Assembly (NCBI GenBank): GCA_015063685.1
Contig: SVTR01000005.1
Location: forward strand, 14,729 to 78,728
From: Oscillospiraceae bacterium
GTDB lineage: Bacteria > Bacillota > Clostridia > Oscillospirales > CAG-272
Direction of reading: 5' to 3'
DNA length: 64,000 bases
The notes beneath the pieces are model-generated. The model was not told the origin of the DNA, ran no database searches, and saw only the letters and a program-made list of their open reading frames with translations. The translations under genes were made by a program, and so were the position numbers. Shown in pieces: positions 17,234 to 26,117 of this stretch; the stretch's first letter is position 1, and every line of letters begins with the position of its first letter.

Positions 17234-17893
17234 TCACAGGAGCACGACCAAGGCCGCTGTCAGGGCAAGTGACAGGGGGCTGGACAATGAGCCCCAGACG
17301 AATTCCTTGACGGTGTGGCGACCCATGTGGACAGAGGCCCAGAAAATAGCTACATAAAGGCAAAGGCTGATGACAATGCACACAGGGGGCAAGAAATAAC
17401 AGACCAATCCAATGGGACCTGCGATACTGCAGGCATGCCCGCTGGCTCTCACACGGATAACCTTGTTCATGATGGTCAAAACGATCACCGACAGGAAATA
17501 AGTGCCGAAAACGATCATCAGCGGCTCGCTGACCCGGGCGGCTACTGCGTAGATCATACCGCCAGCGTAGCCGATAAGAGAGAGGACAAAGGCAAGATTG
17601 CGCTGTCCCTCACGCCCCTTGGCCTTGATGGACGGGATCATAGAGGAAATCGGGTAAGCCATCACTGGGATGATTGCCAAAAACAGTAGGGTCAAAAGAC
17701 TTTGGCCGAAACTGGCGAACACATCTGTACGAAGGGTTGTGAGCAGAATAATCAAGGTCCCCACCATCACCGGAGGGACGGTAACTACGCGGATGATTTT
17801 GGCCAGCACATACAAAGCCTTGTGCTTAGTTCTGCGTAAAACACGGACGTCTCTTTCGGCATTAGAACGATCTTGGATCTTGGTTTCTTTCAT
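17234..17893 (-). CDS. PAP2-like multi-span membrane protein
   Basis: 219 residues, about six hydrophobic segments. The motif pair RVRASGHACS (about 148-157) and SVHMGRHTVKEFVWG (about 188-202) resembles the SGH and SRxxxxxHxxxD motifs of PAP2 lipid phosphatases, with the last Asp replaced by Glu. It could dephosphorylate a lipid diphosphate or similar substrate in the membrane; activity is uncertain because the first KxxxxxxRP motif is only partly there. AGGGG precedes the start. Monocistronic, with promoter at 17965-17993. Confidence 0.65.
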   Translation of the reverse strand: MKETKIQDRSNAERDVRVLRRTKHKALYVLAKIIRVVTVPPVMVGTLIILLTTLRTDVFASFGQSLLTLLFLAIIPVMAYPISSMIPSIKAKGREGQRNLAFVLSLIGYAGGMIYAVAARVSEPLMIVFGTYFLSVIVLTIMNKVIRVRASGHACSIAGPIGLVCYFLPPVCIVISLCLYVAIFWASVHMGRHTVKEFVWGSLSSPLSLALTAALVVLL

Positions 17894-17964
17894 AGCAATC
17901 CCCTTCTTTGGCGTTTCGGCGTTCAGGTCAACTTAGGGCCGAAGACCTGCGCCTTTCTGTCTTT

Positions 17965-17993
17965 AGTATATACCATATTCAAGTTTTTTTCAA
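17965..17993 (-). promoter_or_regulatory. Promoter of the PAP2-like gene
   Basis: Minus strand TTGAAA (17988-17993), 17 bp, TATACT (17965-17970). The rest of 17994-18255 is A/T-rich and holds only the proC upstream region with a possible -10 TATACT at 18212. Confidence 0.65.
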
Positions 17994-18255
17994 CCTACTG
18001 TCGCGCGCGGGAAGTATACGGCTGGTTTTTGTACAGTAGAATGGAAAGATTCGGCGCTCTACTCCGGGTAGAATACATTGATAGCAAAGGAATTTTCAAG
18101 ATATACCGAGCGCCTTTTCACGTTTTTGACATTCTCATTTCCAAAGAAAAAAAACAAGAATTATTTCAGAAAAAACTTCCTTCTGTTCATATAGTTATCA
18201 TATTTTTATGCTATACTATAGTGTCAAGATATGTTTGATTTGGGAGGCGACCTCA

Positions 18256-19068
18256 ATGGCACGTAAAATTGGTTTTATTGGTGTAGGCAATATGGCAACC
18301 GCAATCATCGGCGGCATGACGGCTGACGGTGGAAGCGTATCCTGCAAGGATCTGATCCTCTTTGACCGACTGACGGAGAAATGCAGGCGCTATGCCACAG
18401 AAGGTGCTATGATCGCTTCCTCAGAGACGGAAGTAGCTCTCGCGGCAGACGTGATCGTACTGGCTGTAAAGCCTCAGAATTTCCCTGAGCTTTTGGACAC
18501 GCTCTCCGCTGTAGAAGGCATTCAAGAGAAGATTATCGTGACCATCGCCGCAGGTATTACGGTAAATACCATCCGCACTGCCCTTCACGGCGCTCCCGTG
18601 GTTCGCGTACTGCCCAATACGCCCATGCTCATCGGAATGGGTGTCAGCGTGATCTGCCGCAGCGATCTTGTAGCCAAGGAAGACTTTGATTTTGTGGTTT
18701 CCATGTTTGAAGCATCCGGATGTGTGATGCTCATTGACGAGAGCGAGATGAATCGCATCATTTCAGTCACCTCCTCCTCCCCTGCTTACGTTTTTGCGTT
18801 TATCAAGGCCATCTGCGACGGCGCCGCCGCTCAAGGCCTGACGGGAGATGACATTCTACCTGCTGTTTGCGACATGGTGGTAGGCTCTGCCCTGCTTCTG
18901 AAGCAAGGGGGCTTGACCCCGGAAGAGCAGATTTCCGTGGTCACCTCTAAGGGCGGTACTACAGAGCGCGCCATGGCCGTGTTGAAGGAGCGCGATCTTT
19001 ACGGTATGGTGGAGGAGGCCATGAAGGCCTGTACCCGCCGTGCTGACGAGCTCAGCGGCAATTCCTGA
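18256..19068 (+). CDS. proC: Pyrroline-5-carboxylate reductase
   Basis: 270 residues. Last step of proline synthesis: reduces 1-pyrroline-5-carboxylate to L-proline with NAD(P)H in the cytoplasm. The Rossmann motif GFIGVGNM is at the N-terminus, followed by AVKPQN, RVLPNTP and the C-terminal signature around TSSSPAYVFAFIKA and GGTTERAM. I chose the ATG at 18256 after GGGAGG rather than an upstream in-frame ATG. Normal length, no proA/proB nearby. Confidence 0.95.
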   Translation: MARKIGFIGVGNMATAIIGGMTADGGSVSCKDLILFDRLTEKCRRYATEGAMIASSETEVALAADVIVLAVKPQNFPELLDTLSAVEGIQEKIIVTIAAGITVNTIRTALHGAPVVRVLPNTPMLIGMGVSVICRSDLVAKEDFDFVVSMFEASGCVMLIDESEMNRIISVTSSSPAYVFAFIKAICDGAAAQGLTGDDILPAVCDMVVGSALLLKQGGLTPEEQISVVTSKGGTTERAMAVLKERDLYGMVEEAMKACTRRADELSGNS

Positions 19069-19191
19069 GGTATCAGATCCCGAAAGCATATTTTTCCCAC
19101 ATCCGCGTATAGTGTAGTAGGCATTGAAAAAGCACCCTCCTGTTTTGGATCTGTGTATGCCTTATGATTCTCGACATAAGGAGCTCACCCT

Positions 19192-19905
19192 ATGCGCACA
19201 ATGAAGGATATTCCGTTTTTATCTTCTGCCGAAGTCCCCATTTTTCAGGACGTTCTAACCGGGCATAGCACATTGGCGGAGGAATCTCCCTCTGCTGCTG
19301 ACAAGCCCACTGCTATAGCAAAAGTGAGGGATACCGTGCTCCCCTGGCGCTTGGCCCTATGGACAATCCTGTTCCTTTTGGCGGGCTTTGGGATGGGATA
19401 TGCAACTATTCCTCTCCTCAGGGCTTCGGATCTCAGCGGCCTGATCACGGCACATCTGCCCAAAGCAGAGACAGCCTTTGCCTCCTTTTTTCTTCGCTTG
19501 TGTCTTCACAATCTACCGGTTTTACTGTTACTGGCCGCAGCCGGCTTGACGGGCTTTTCAAACACCCTGATTACCGTTACCTCCGGGCTGTGCGGCATTG
19601 CTGACGGTGCGACTGTAGCCCTCCTGTGGTTCAGGGCATGGAGTGTGTCTTCCGAGGAGACTTTACTTGTAAGTAAGACCTTGTTTGGATGCTTTTTGAT
19701 CATGGTGATTCTGAAAAGTGGGATCCGATGGTTCTTATCTGTCAGCGCCCGAAGAACCGCCATTGGCTATTTTCACGCGCAAAACGAGACCCCTGCCCAC
19801 ACGTTTTTATGCGTTATGAAGCATTTGAGGCTGATCCTTTTGGGATCGCTCTTAACGGTTCTTCTGTGCTTTGGTTACGCCCTTTGTTTATTCGTATTGG
19901 TCTGA
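19192..19905 (+). CDS. Multi-span membrane protein, SpoIIM-like
   Basis: 237 residues with a ~45-residue soluble N-terminus and about five hydrophobic segments. The stretch ASFFLRLCLHNLPVLLLLAAAG followed by a Gly-rich helix resembles stage II sporulation protein M (SpoIIM) and its relatives. AAGGAG precedes the start; CCTTAT/ATAAGG around 19161-19182 could fold over this ribosome site. The YesL-like gene follows after 42 bp, so they are probably co-transcribed. Sporulation role not proven. Confidence 0.6.
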   Translation: MRTMKDIPFLSSAEVPIFQDVLTGHSTLAEESPSAADKPTAIAKVRDTVLPWRLALWTILFLLAGFGMGYATIPLLRASDLSGLITAHLPKAETAFASFFLRLCLHNLPVLLLLAAAGLTGFSNTLITVTSGLCGIADGATVALLWFRAWSVSSEETLLVSKTLFGCFLIMVILKSGIRWFLSVSARRTAIGYFHAQNETPAHTFLCVMKHLRLILLGSLLTVLLCFGYALCLFVLV

Positions 19906-19947
19906 ATCCCTTTTTGAGGGATAACATAAAGAAAAGGAAATATAATC

Positions 19948-20916
19948 GTGAAAAAGAAAAAGCTTACCCTCCTCAGTCCCATGAACGACGGCCCGGGTGT
20001 AGAAAAGGGCGAGGACACCACCCCAAATCTGAAATTTTTCTTCAAGCAATGGAAACGAAAATTCTGGAAGCTCATCACCATTAACCTGCTTCTCCTGGTT
20101 CAGATCCTTCCCTTTGTGCTTATTTTCCTGATTCAGATGGCCGGTCCCAAGGAGCCTGCCATGAATCACCCCTTGTACGCTCCCCTTATCGGTGCCCAGG
20201 CCATTGCACCCACCTCCGCAGGTGTTTCTCTGCTTTCCGCTATTTCGGGCTTGAACTTCACTTTGCCCACATATAATTCTCCCATCAACTGGATCTTTGC
20301 CGCTCTGTTGTTGTTCCATGTGATCACCTACGGCTGGCAAAAGGTTGGCGCAACCTACATCATGCGGAACCTGGTGCGCGGCGACGGCGTATTTATCCTT
20401 TCCGACTATTTCTACGCCATCAAGCGCAATCTCAAGCAGGGATTCATTCTGGGTCTTCTGGACTGTATTTTCTGCGGCGTTCTTTACCTCGACTTCCAGT
20501 ATTTCAGCGCTATGCCCGGCACCGGCTTCTACAATTTCATGTACTTTGCCATCATCGCTTTGGTGATCGTTTATGCGGCCATGAGATTCTACACCTATCT
20601 GATGCTGGTCACCTTCAATATCAAGATCACCAAGATCTTCAAGAACGCGTTGATCTTCGCGGTATTGGGTATCAAACGCAACCTTATGGCTGCCCTGGGT
20701 ATCATTCTGTTGGCCGCCCTCATGGTAGGCTTGGCTTTGGGTATGATGCAGATCAGCACCAGCCTTTTGGGTGTGGCCATCATTATTCCCTTCCTGTGCT
20801 TCTTGGCTTTCGCGTCCTTTATGTACACGTATGCGGCCTATCCCGTGATTCAGCGTTACATGATTGATCCCGTGCCTGCCAAGAAAGCGGCAAAGGATAC
20901 TTCCACCGAAGCATGA
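19948..20916 (+). CDS. YesL/DUF624-like membrane protein
   Basis: 322 residues starting at GTG 19948 after AAGGAAA. About five to six membrane segments. The pattern FFKQWKRKFWKLITINLLLL near the N-terminus and DYFYAIKRNLKQGFILGLLD in the middle match the DUF624 (YesL) family of small membrane proteins. Members often sit near sugar uptake genes, but here the neighbour is a SpoIIM-like gene. Function unknown. Confidence 0.7.
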   Translation: MKKKKLTLLSPMNDGPGVEKGEDTTPNLKFFFKQWKRKFWKLITINLLLLVQILPFVLIFLIQMAGPKEPAMNHPLYAPLIGAQAIAPTSAGVSLLSAISGLNFTLPTYNSPINWIFAALLLFHVITYGWQKVGATYIMRNLVRGDGVFILSDYFYAIKRNLKQGFILGLLDCIFCGVLYLDFQYFSAMPGTGFYNFMYFAIIALVIVYAAMRFYTYLMLVTFNIKITKIFKNALIFAVLGIKRNLMAALGIILLAALMVGLALGMMQISTSLLGVAIIIPFLCFLAFASFMYTYAAYPVIQRYMIDPVPAKKAAKDTSTEA

Positions 20917-20930
20917 TAGCTTAACAAATA

Positions 20931-20982
20931 GCTCACGACAAGTGTTTTCACACACAACGTCGTGAGCTGTTTTCTTTTTATC
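20931..20982 (+). terminator. Terminator after the YesL-like gene
   Basis: AGCTCACGAC pairs with GTCGTGAGCT around a 19-nt loop, followed by GTTTTCTTTTTATC. Confidence 0.85.
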
Positions 20983-21065
20983 TTGAAAGGCGAGCTAACT
21001 CGGAAAATTACCAAAAATTTAGGGGTACCATTTTTCACGGTTTTGGATTATAATAATAACAGAGA

Positions 21066-21098
21066 CGACCGAGGGGGCGCCATACCGCCCCCTCGGTT
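21066..21098 (+). promoter_or_regulatory. GC-rich hairpin in the mecA leader
   Basis: ACCGAGGGGGCG pairs with CGCCCCCTCGGTT around a short loop. It lies between a TATAAT-like box (21049-21054, no good -35) and mecA, with only a short T-tract. Could attenuate transcription or end an upstream transcript. Confidence 0.55.
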
Positions 21099-21133
21099 TG
21101 CCTACCAATCGGCAAGGAATGGAGTATTTACTT

Positions 21134-21865
21134 ATGGAATTGATCCTCATCAATCAAAGCAAATTGAAGATCATGCTGACGGCACCGGATATGGTACATT
21201 ATGAGTTGAACGCCCCCCAGTTGAAGAATATGAGCTATACGGATCAGCACACGCGGGACGCTTTCCGTCATATTTTCGATGACGCGGAGGCTCAAACGGG
21301 ATTTCACACAACGGGAGAGCGGCTACTGGTACAAATGTACACCTCCAAATGCGGCGGATGTGAGATCTTTGTTACTAAGCTGAGCGATGAATCTCAAATC
21401 GTCACCGATCATCGGGAGGAGGGTCTGTGCTCGTCTCCTTTGACTCCGGAGGAGGCAGCATTGATCCGACAGGCGTTGTCCTGTGATGACACACTTTTAG
21501 GGGAAGAGGATGCCGGGGAGGATGTTGTCATGAATGAAGCTCCTTACGATCAAAAGCAAGCCACTCTGCGCCGCGTAATTCTATCTGTGGAAGATTTGAA
21601 TACCTTATTGGCCGCCTGCCGTCGGCTCTATCATATGGGTTACTGCGGGCAGAGTACCGCCTACATAGAAGAAGATCGGACACCGCCCACGTATCATCTG
21701 TACTTGGAGGTGCCCGATGGCATTTTTTATTCATTACCTGATGAATACATCTTTTTGAAGGAATACGGCAAAGTCAGTCGCCACAGACACACGGAGCTGT
21801 ATCTCTCTGAGCACGGGCGGATGCTTTGCGAGGCCAACGCTGTGGAGACTCTGGGACGCTTATGA
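21134..21865 (+). CDS. mecA: MecA-type Clp adaptor
   Basis: 243 residues. MecA adaptors deliver proteins such as ComK to ClpC-type unfoldases in Bacillus. The N-terminal domain begins MELILINQSKLKIML; the C-terminal domain, about 140-240, follows an acidic linker (CDDTLLGEEDAGED). The ATG at 21134 follows GGAG by 9 nt. The stop codon abuts the stop of the convergent Gx transporter gene. A ClpE-like ATPase elsewhere in this window is a possible partner, though the usual partner is ClpC. Confidence 0.85.
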   Translation: MELILINQSKLKIMLTAPDMVHYELNAPQLKNMSYTDQHTRDAFRHIFDDAEAQTGFHTTGERLLVQMYTSKCGGCEIFVTKLSDESQIVTDHREEGLCSSPLTPEEAALIRQALSCDDTLLGEEDAGEDVVMNEAPYDQKQATLRRVILSVEDLNTLLAACRRLYHMGYCGQSTAYIEEDRTPPTYHLYLEVPDGIFYSLPDEYIFLKEYGKVSRHRHTELYLSEHGRMLCEANAVETLGRL

Positions 21866-22411
21866 TCACAAAAGCTTGACACGTTCAAAACGGTCAACCA
21901 GGAAACCACCTAAAAAACCAATGATCACGCCGCAGAAGCAGCCTGAAACCAGCAAAACGGGAAGATACCAAACGAGTCCCGGAGTTTCCATCATAAGCGC
22001 GGCGCAAATGATCTGACCTACGTTATGGCTGACACCGCCAGCCAGGCTGACGCCGATCTTGGAAAAGACGGGGCTCTTATAAAGAAGCATCATAACCACC
22101 AAGCTGAGCACCGTTCCTGCGGCGCTGTAAAGCAGGATCATGGCATTGCCGAAAAGGAGGGTATTCAAGGCCAACCGCACAAAGCCCGTAAACCACGCTG
22201 CCCTGGGCCCCAGCCGATACAGGGCAAAGAGGGTAACGATATGGCAAAGTCCCAGCTTGACACCGGGGATTCCTACGGAAAAGTGAAGCAGCATTTCGAT
22301 ATAGCTGAGCACAAAGGCCGCCGCTACCAGCATACCGAGGACAGCTACCCGTCGAGGGGAGAATAGGTGCTTGCGACCTTTTTCATGGCTTTTGTCATGC
22401 TTACGCATCAT
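21866..22411 (-). CDS. Gx transporter family membrane protein (Hpre_diP_synt_I)
   Basis: 181 residues, five to six membrane segments. The sequences GVKLGLCHIVTLFALYRLGP and AGGVSHNVGQII are typical of the Gx / 'heptaprenyl diphosphate synthase component I' family, which is often found beside rnf genes. The ATG at 22411 overlaps the stop of the preceding gene in ATGA, with GGAGGAGGGG upstream, so it is translationally coupled and the last gene of the rnf block. Substrate unknown. Confidence 0.8.
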   Translation of the reverse strand: MMRKHDKSHEKGRKHLFSPRRVAVLGMLVAAAFVLSYIEMLLHFSVGIPGVKLGLCHIVTLFALYRLGPRAAWFTGFVRLALNTLLFGNAMILLYSAAGTVLSLVVMMLLYKSPVFSKIGVSLAGGVSHNVGQIICAALMMETPGLVWYLPVLLVSGCFCGVIIGFLGGFLVDRFERVKLL

Positions 22412-22764
22412 GCGCTCCCCTCCTCCACCGTGATCACCAGGCGATAGGGGAGACAAACGATGGTCTCGCCGCTACGGCTGATGGAAATATGGTTCACGCA
22501 GATCTGATCACGGCAGGGCGCGTAGCTGACCGAGGCTTCGCCGTCCCTAATCACGAGAATATGTCCTTCCGGGAGGGTCACTTGCGTGTCCTGATCCAGG
22601 GCATAGCGGCCAATCTCCGCGCCGTCCATTGATACCACCACTTCGGCACCGTGGGAGGTAAAAAGCAGGAGAAACAGGAAAAGAACCGCCGCAGAGCACA
22701 GAACGACGGCCAGCAGGATGATATCTCCTGCTTTCACTTTCCGTTGAGCTTTCTGTACTGACAT
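22408..22764 (-). CDS. NusG domain II-containing membrane-anchored protein
   Basis: 118 residues. One N-terminal membrane span (about 13-36) is followed by a small beta domain with CRDQICVNHISIS, characteristic of NusG_II proteins that accompany Rnf and ApbE in Clostridia. Topology suggests the domain is outside the membrane. It lies between apbE and the Gx gene. Proposed to assist Rnf assembly or flavin handling; this is inference from position. Confidence 0.85.
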   Translation of the reverse strand: MSVQKAQRKVKAGDIILLAVVLCSAAVLFLFLLLFTSHGAEVVVSMDGAEIGRYALDQDTQVTLPEGHILVIRDGEASVSYAPCRDQICVNHISISRSGETIVCLPYRLVITVEEGSA

Positions 22765-22806
22765 ACGGCGGTTTCCTTTCGCTCAGCATCGGCTGTCGCC
22801 AATGCT

Positions 22807-23790
22807 TCAATTTGAGATCCAATATCCTTCTGCACCGGGGACCCAGGAGGAAAGCAAGCTTTTACCATCCTGCTCGGGCATCATGAAAAGGGCGGTGGAC
22901 AGTCCGTCTGCCACATCCGTATGGGACAGGGGAATGACCACGGTTACAGAGGCGTGATGGTCAGCGGGGGCAAGGGTGGCGGGATCAATGAGGTGATGAT
23001 AGGTCTTCCCTTCCCACCGGTAGAAGCGTTGGTCGCACCCGCTGGTAACCACAGACGCATCAGATATCTCCAGGGTAGTGTAAAGACTGCTATCCTCAGG
23101 ATCACGGATGCCCACACGCCAAGGCGCACCGTCGGGATGCACACCCAACGCCAGGACGTGCCCGCCCAGGTCAAAGAGAAGATCCTTGATTCCCTGCTCC
23201 TCGGCATAGGCCAGCACACGATCAGCCACATAGCCCTTCGCTATGGCACCAACATCCACCGAAGCTTCGGCATCGGTAAGCATGGCGGTGCCCTTTTCTT
23301 TGTCTATGACCAAAACGTCGGGGCTGGTATGCTCGGCGGCAAATAACAGCGCATCCTCGGAGGGGGGAGCCGTTATCTTCGTTCTGGCGTCATGCCAGAG
23401 GGAAAGAACAGCACCCATACAGATATTGACACGACCGTCGGTCCGGGTATACACGCGCTTTCCCAGGGTCAAAAGATCCAAGGTGGCTTCGCTCAGGGAA
23501 ATGGGTGTACCGTCTCCTGCATGATCGTTGAGCGTCTTCAGATTGCTCAGACCGTCATAGGTATGATAGATATCAAACTGACGGTGAAGCTCCAGCACGA
23601 GATCATGGATCTCTCCGCTGATGCGGTTGGCCTCGGTGGGAGAGCTTGCGGGGATGTGGAGGGTGAGCACCGTGTCAAATGCGTCAAAATACGTAGACGT
23701 ATATACAGATCGCTTACCACATCCCGACAGAAGCGTGATCCCCGAAGTCATCATCAGCAGTGTCGTGAGCAGGCAAAAAAATCGTTTCAT
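22807..23790 (-). CDS. apbE: FAD:protein FMN transferase (lipoprotein)
   Basis: 327 residues. Transfers FMN from FAD to a Thr of target proteins, here most likely RnfG and RnfD, on the outer side of the membrane. A lipobox LLSGC (Cys24) anchors it. Conserved motifs VDVGAIAKGYVADRV, HLIDPAT and the Mg-binding DGLSTALFMM region are present. The start overlaps the end of rnfB in ATGA. Length is normal. Confidence 0.95.
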   Translation of the reverse strand: MKRFFCLLTTLLMMTSGITLLSGCGKRSVYTSTYFDAFDTVLTLHIPASSPTEANRISGEIHDLVLELHRQFDIYHTYDGLSNLKTLNDHAGDGTPISLSEATLDLLTLGKRVYTRTDGRVNICMGAVLSLWHDARTKITAPPSEDALLFAAEHTSPDVLVIDKEKGTAMLTDAEASVDVGAIAKGYVADRVLAYAEEQGIKDLLFDLGGHVLALGVHPDGAPWRVGIRDPEDSSLYTTLEISDASVVTSGCDQRFYRWEGKTYHHLIDPATLAPADHHASVTVVIPLSHTDVADGLSTALFMMPEQDGKSLLSSWVPGAEGYWISN

Positions 23791-24635
23791 GCCGGGGTAT
23801 CTTCGGCACTCTCAGCGACAGGCTGAACAAAGGGAGAGATAATGACCTTCGCGGGGCACTTGGCGGCACACTTTCCGCAGCCGATGCAAGTATCCTGGTC
23901 AATGTGCGCGATGTTATTATTGACCGTAATAGCACCTACGGGGCAGATTTTTGCGCAGATACCACAGCCGATACAACCTGCGTCGCACATTTCACGGACA
24001 GCCTTACCCCTCTCCTGGGAGAAGCATCGGACGGCATATCCTGCGGTGGCGGGCACCAGCTCAATCAGGTGATTGGGACAAGCGTCAATACACTTGCCGC
24101 AGGCCTTACATTTGTCGGGGATGACCTCGGCTCGGCCACCCACGATGTGGATGGCGTCAAAGGGACAGGCCTTGACGCAGGTGCCCAGGCCCGTACAACC
24201 ATAAGCGCAGGCTTTACTGCCACGGCCGGGCACCAGGGCCACCCGATTGCAATCGCTATCGCCATAATATTGGTAAATGAAGCGGGTCTTGTCACAGCTA
24301 CCGGAGCACTTGACAAAGGCAACACGGCGCACGGCGGCCACAGCGTCCTGACCCATGATAGCCGCGATCTTTTCTCCCACCTCGTCACCGCCCACGGGGC
24401 AGGCATTGGCAGGGGCATCACCTTTAGATATGGCGACAGCCAGGGCATCACAGCCCGAAAAGCCACACCCACCGCAATTACTGCCGGGGAGGCATTCGCG
24501 GATTGCGTCAGCTCTTTCGTCTGTAGGAACAGCCAGGAGTTTACCCGAAATGCCAAGGAATATACCAACCACGATACCCAAAGCGGCTACGATGCCTGAG
24601 GCTACGAGGATGGCAATGATTTGTTCTGAGGACAT
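23787..24635 (-). CDS. rnfB: Rnf complex subunit B (ferredoxin-type)
   Basis: 282 residues. Membrane-anchored entry point for electrons from reduced ferredoxin. It has an N-terminal span (about 5-30), the Cys cluster CLPGSNCGGCGFSGC of the Fe-S domain, then several CxxCxxCxxxCP motifs typical of [4Fe-4S] ferredoxin domains (about 145-265). GGAGG precedes the ATG. Last structural gene of the C-D-G-E-A-B order usual in Clostridia and Acetobacterium. Confidence 0.96.
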   Translation of the reverse strand: MSSEQIIAILVASGIVAALGIVVGIFLGISGKLLAVPTDERADAIRECLPGSNCGGCGFSGCDALAVAISKGDAPANACPVGGDEVGEKIAAIMGQDAVAAVRRVAFVKCSGSCDKTRFIYQYYGDSDCNRVALVPGRGSKACAYGCTGLGTCVKACPFDAIHIVGGRAEVIPDKCKACGKCIDACPNHLIELVPATAGYAVRCFSQERGKAVREMCDAGCIGCGICAKICPVGAITVNNNIAHIDQDTCIGCGKCAAKCPAKVIISPFVQPVAESAEDTPA

Positions 24636-24682
24636 AAATTAACCTCCGTTACGGGGATAGATCCCTGAGTAATAAGATGGGG

Positions 24683-25267
24683 TCACGCAATACTGCCAAA
24701 GCCCATGAAGGCGATGGCCATAAGTCCTGCGGTGAGCAGAGTGATGGGCATACCGCGGAAGGCCTTGGGAATGGGCGCATGAGCCATTTTTTCACGGATA
24801 CCTGCCATGATGATGATGGCCACGGCAAAGCCTGCGGCAGTACCGAATCCCGAAAGCACGCTCATGCCGAAGGAATAGTCCTTTTGCACGTTGGTAAGCG
24901 CGGCACCCAGTACGGCACAGTTGGTAGTGATCAGAGGCAGGTACACGCCCAGGGCGGTGTACAAGGGCGGGCTGAATTTCTTGAGAAACATCTCTGCGAA
25001 CTGCACAAGGGCGGCAATGACCGCAATGAACACAATGGTATTCAAATAGGTCAGCTCCAGGGGAAGGAGGATTCCGCGGTAAATGGCAGATGTGAGGGCA
25101 GATGCCACGGTAATGACAAAGATCACCGCCGCGCCCATACCCGCAGCTGTTTTGATCTGCTTTGAAACGCCCAGGAAGGGACACAAGCCCATAAACTGAG
25201 ACAGAACCACGTTATTGATGAAAACTGTGCTGACAAGCGTCAGAAGGATCACGGTAAAGTCAGTCAT
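24683..25267 (-). CDS. rnfA: Rnf complex subunit A
   Basis: 194 residues, six membrane helices. Part of the ion-translocating core with RnfE. The motif NNVVLSQFMGLCPFLGVSK near the N-terminus includes the conserved Cys that, with RnfE, holds a membrane Fe-S cluster in studied complexes. I chose the ATG at 25267, after AGGAGGTGA; it overlaps the end of rnfE by 8 nt. Confidence 0.96.
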   Translation of the reverse strand: MTDFTVILLTLVSTVFINNVVLSQFMGLCPFLGVSKQIKTAAGMGAAVIFVITVASALTSAIYRGILLPLELTYLNTIVFIAVIAALVQFAEMFLKKFSPPLYTALGVYLPLITTNCAVLGAALTNVQKDYSFGMSVLSGFGTAAGFAVAIIIMAGIREKMAHAPIPKAFRGMPITLLTAGLMAIAFMGFGSIA

Positions 25268-26117
25268 GGTTGTCACCTCCTACGGCTTTTTCCGCCGCTT
25301 GAGCGGCTTTCTCGGCTTGCAAGGCCTTGGCTCTGTCAGCCGCAGCCTTCTTCTCGGCGGCGGCAGCCTTGGCCGCTTGAGCTTCTGCTTCCTTGCGGGC
25401 AGTTACGTCGGAGATCACAGCCTGATGGTTCCCTGCGCCGCAGGAGCCCGCGCACTTGGCGCAATTACCGCCGCAAGCCATGGACGCTTCGCCCTCGGGG
25501 CGATTGGTAGCCGAGGGAGCGTTCAGCTTGTTCTGGAGAGCGGTCAGGCAAGCCAGCACGAAGAAGGCGCCGGGGGCCAAAATGAAGATGGTGATGGGGG
25601 GGATCACATCGGGAATGACCTGGATCCCGAAAAGGGTACCCGCACCGAGGAACTCACGAACCATACCGATGAGGGTCAGCGCCACGGTAAAGCCGAGACC
25701 CATGCCCAGGCCATCGAAAATGGAGGGGATAACCTTGTTTTTGGAGGCATACGCCTCAGCGCGGCCAAGGATGATACAGTTGACCACGATCAGCGGGATA
25801 AAGATGCCCAGGGAGTCGTAAACCGATGTGACGAAAGCATGGAGCAGCATTTCAATGATGGTCACAAACGAGGCAACGATCACGATATATGCGGGCATTC
25901 TGACGCCGCCGGGGATCACTTTGCGAAGAAGAGAGATAACCATGTTGGACATGATCAGTACTGCGGCGGTGGAAAGACCCATACCCAGGCCATTGATAGC
26001 ACCTGTGGTCACCGCCAGGGTGGGACACATACCCAGCATGAGGATAAAGGTGGGGTTTTCCTTGATGATACCGTTCCAGAGACGCTCTAATGGAGTATTC
26101 TTTTTCAGTTGCTTCAA
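25260..26117 (-). CDS. rnfE: Rnf complex subunit E with Cys motif and Ala-rich tail
   Basis: 285 residues, against ~200-230 usual. A TTG start at 26117 after AGGAGGTGA overlaps the rnfG stop. Six membrane helices (about 15-200), including NPTFILMLGMCPTLAV, match RnfE and its paralogue RnfA. The C-terminal extension has CGGNCAKCAGSCG (four Cys, about 214-226), then an Ala/Lys/Glu-rich helix of about 50 residues. The Cys motif could bind a metal or Fe-S centre; that is inference. Confidence 0.94.
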   Translation of the reverse strand: MKQLKKNTPLERLWNGIIKENPTFILMLGMCPTLAVTTGAINGLGMGLSTAAVLIMSNMVISLLRKVIPGGVRMPAYIVIVASFVTIIEMLLHAFVTSVYDSLGIFIPLIVVNCIILGRAEAYASKNKVIPSIFDGLGMGLGFTVALTLIGMVREFLGAGTLFGIQVIPDVIPPITIFILAPGAFFVLACLTALQNKLNAPSATNRPEGEASMACGGNCAKCAGSCGAGNHQAVISDVTARKEAEAQAAKAAAAEKKAAADRAKALQAEKAAQAAEKAVGGDNHD

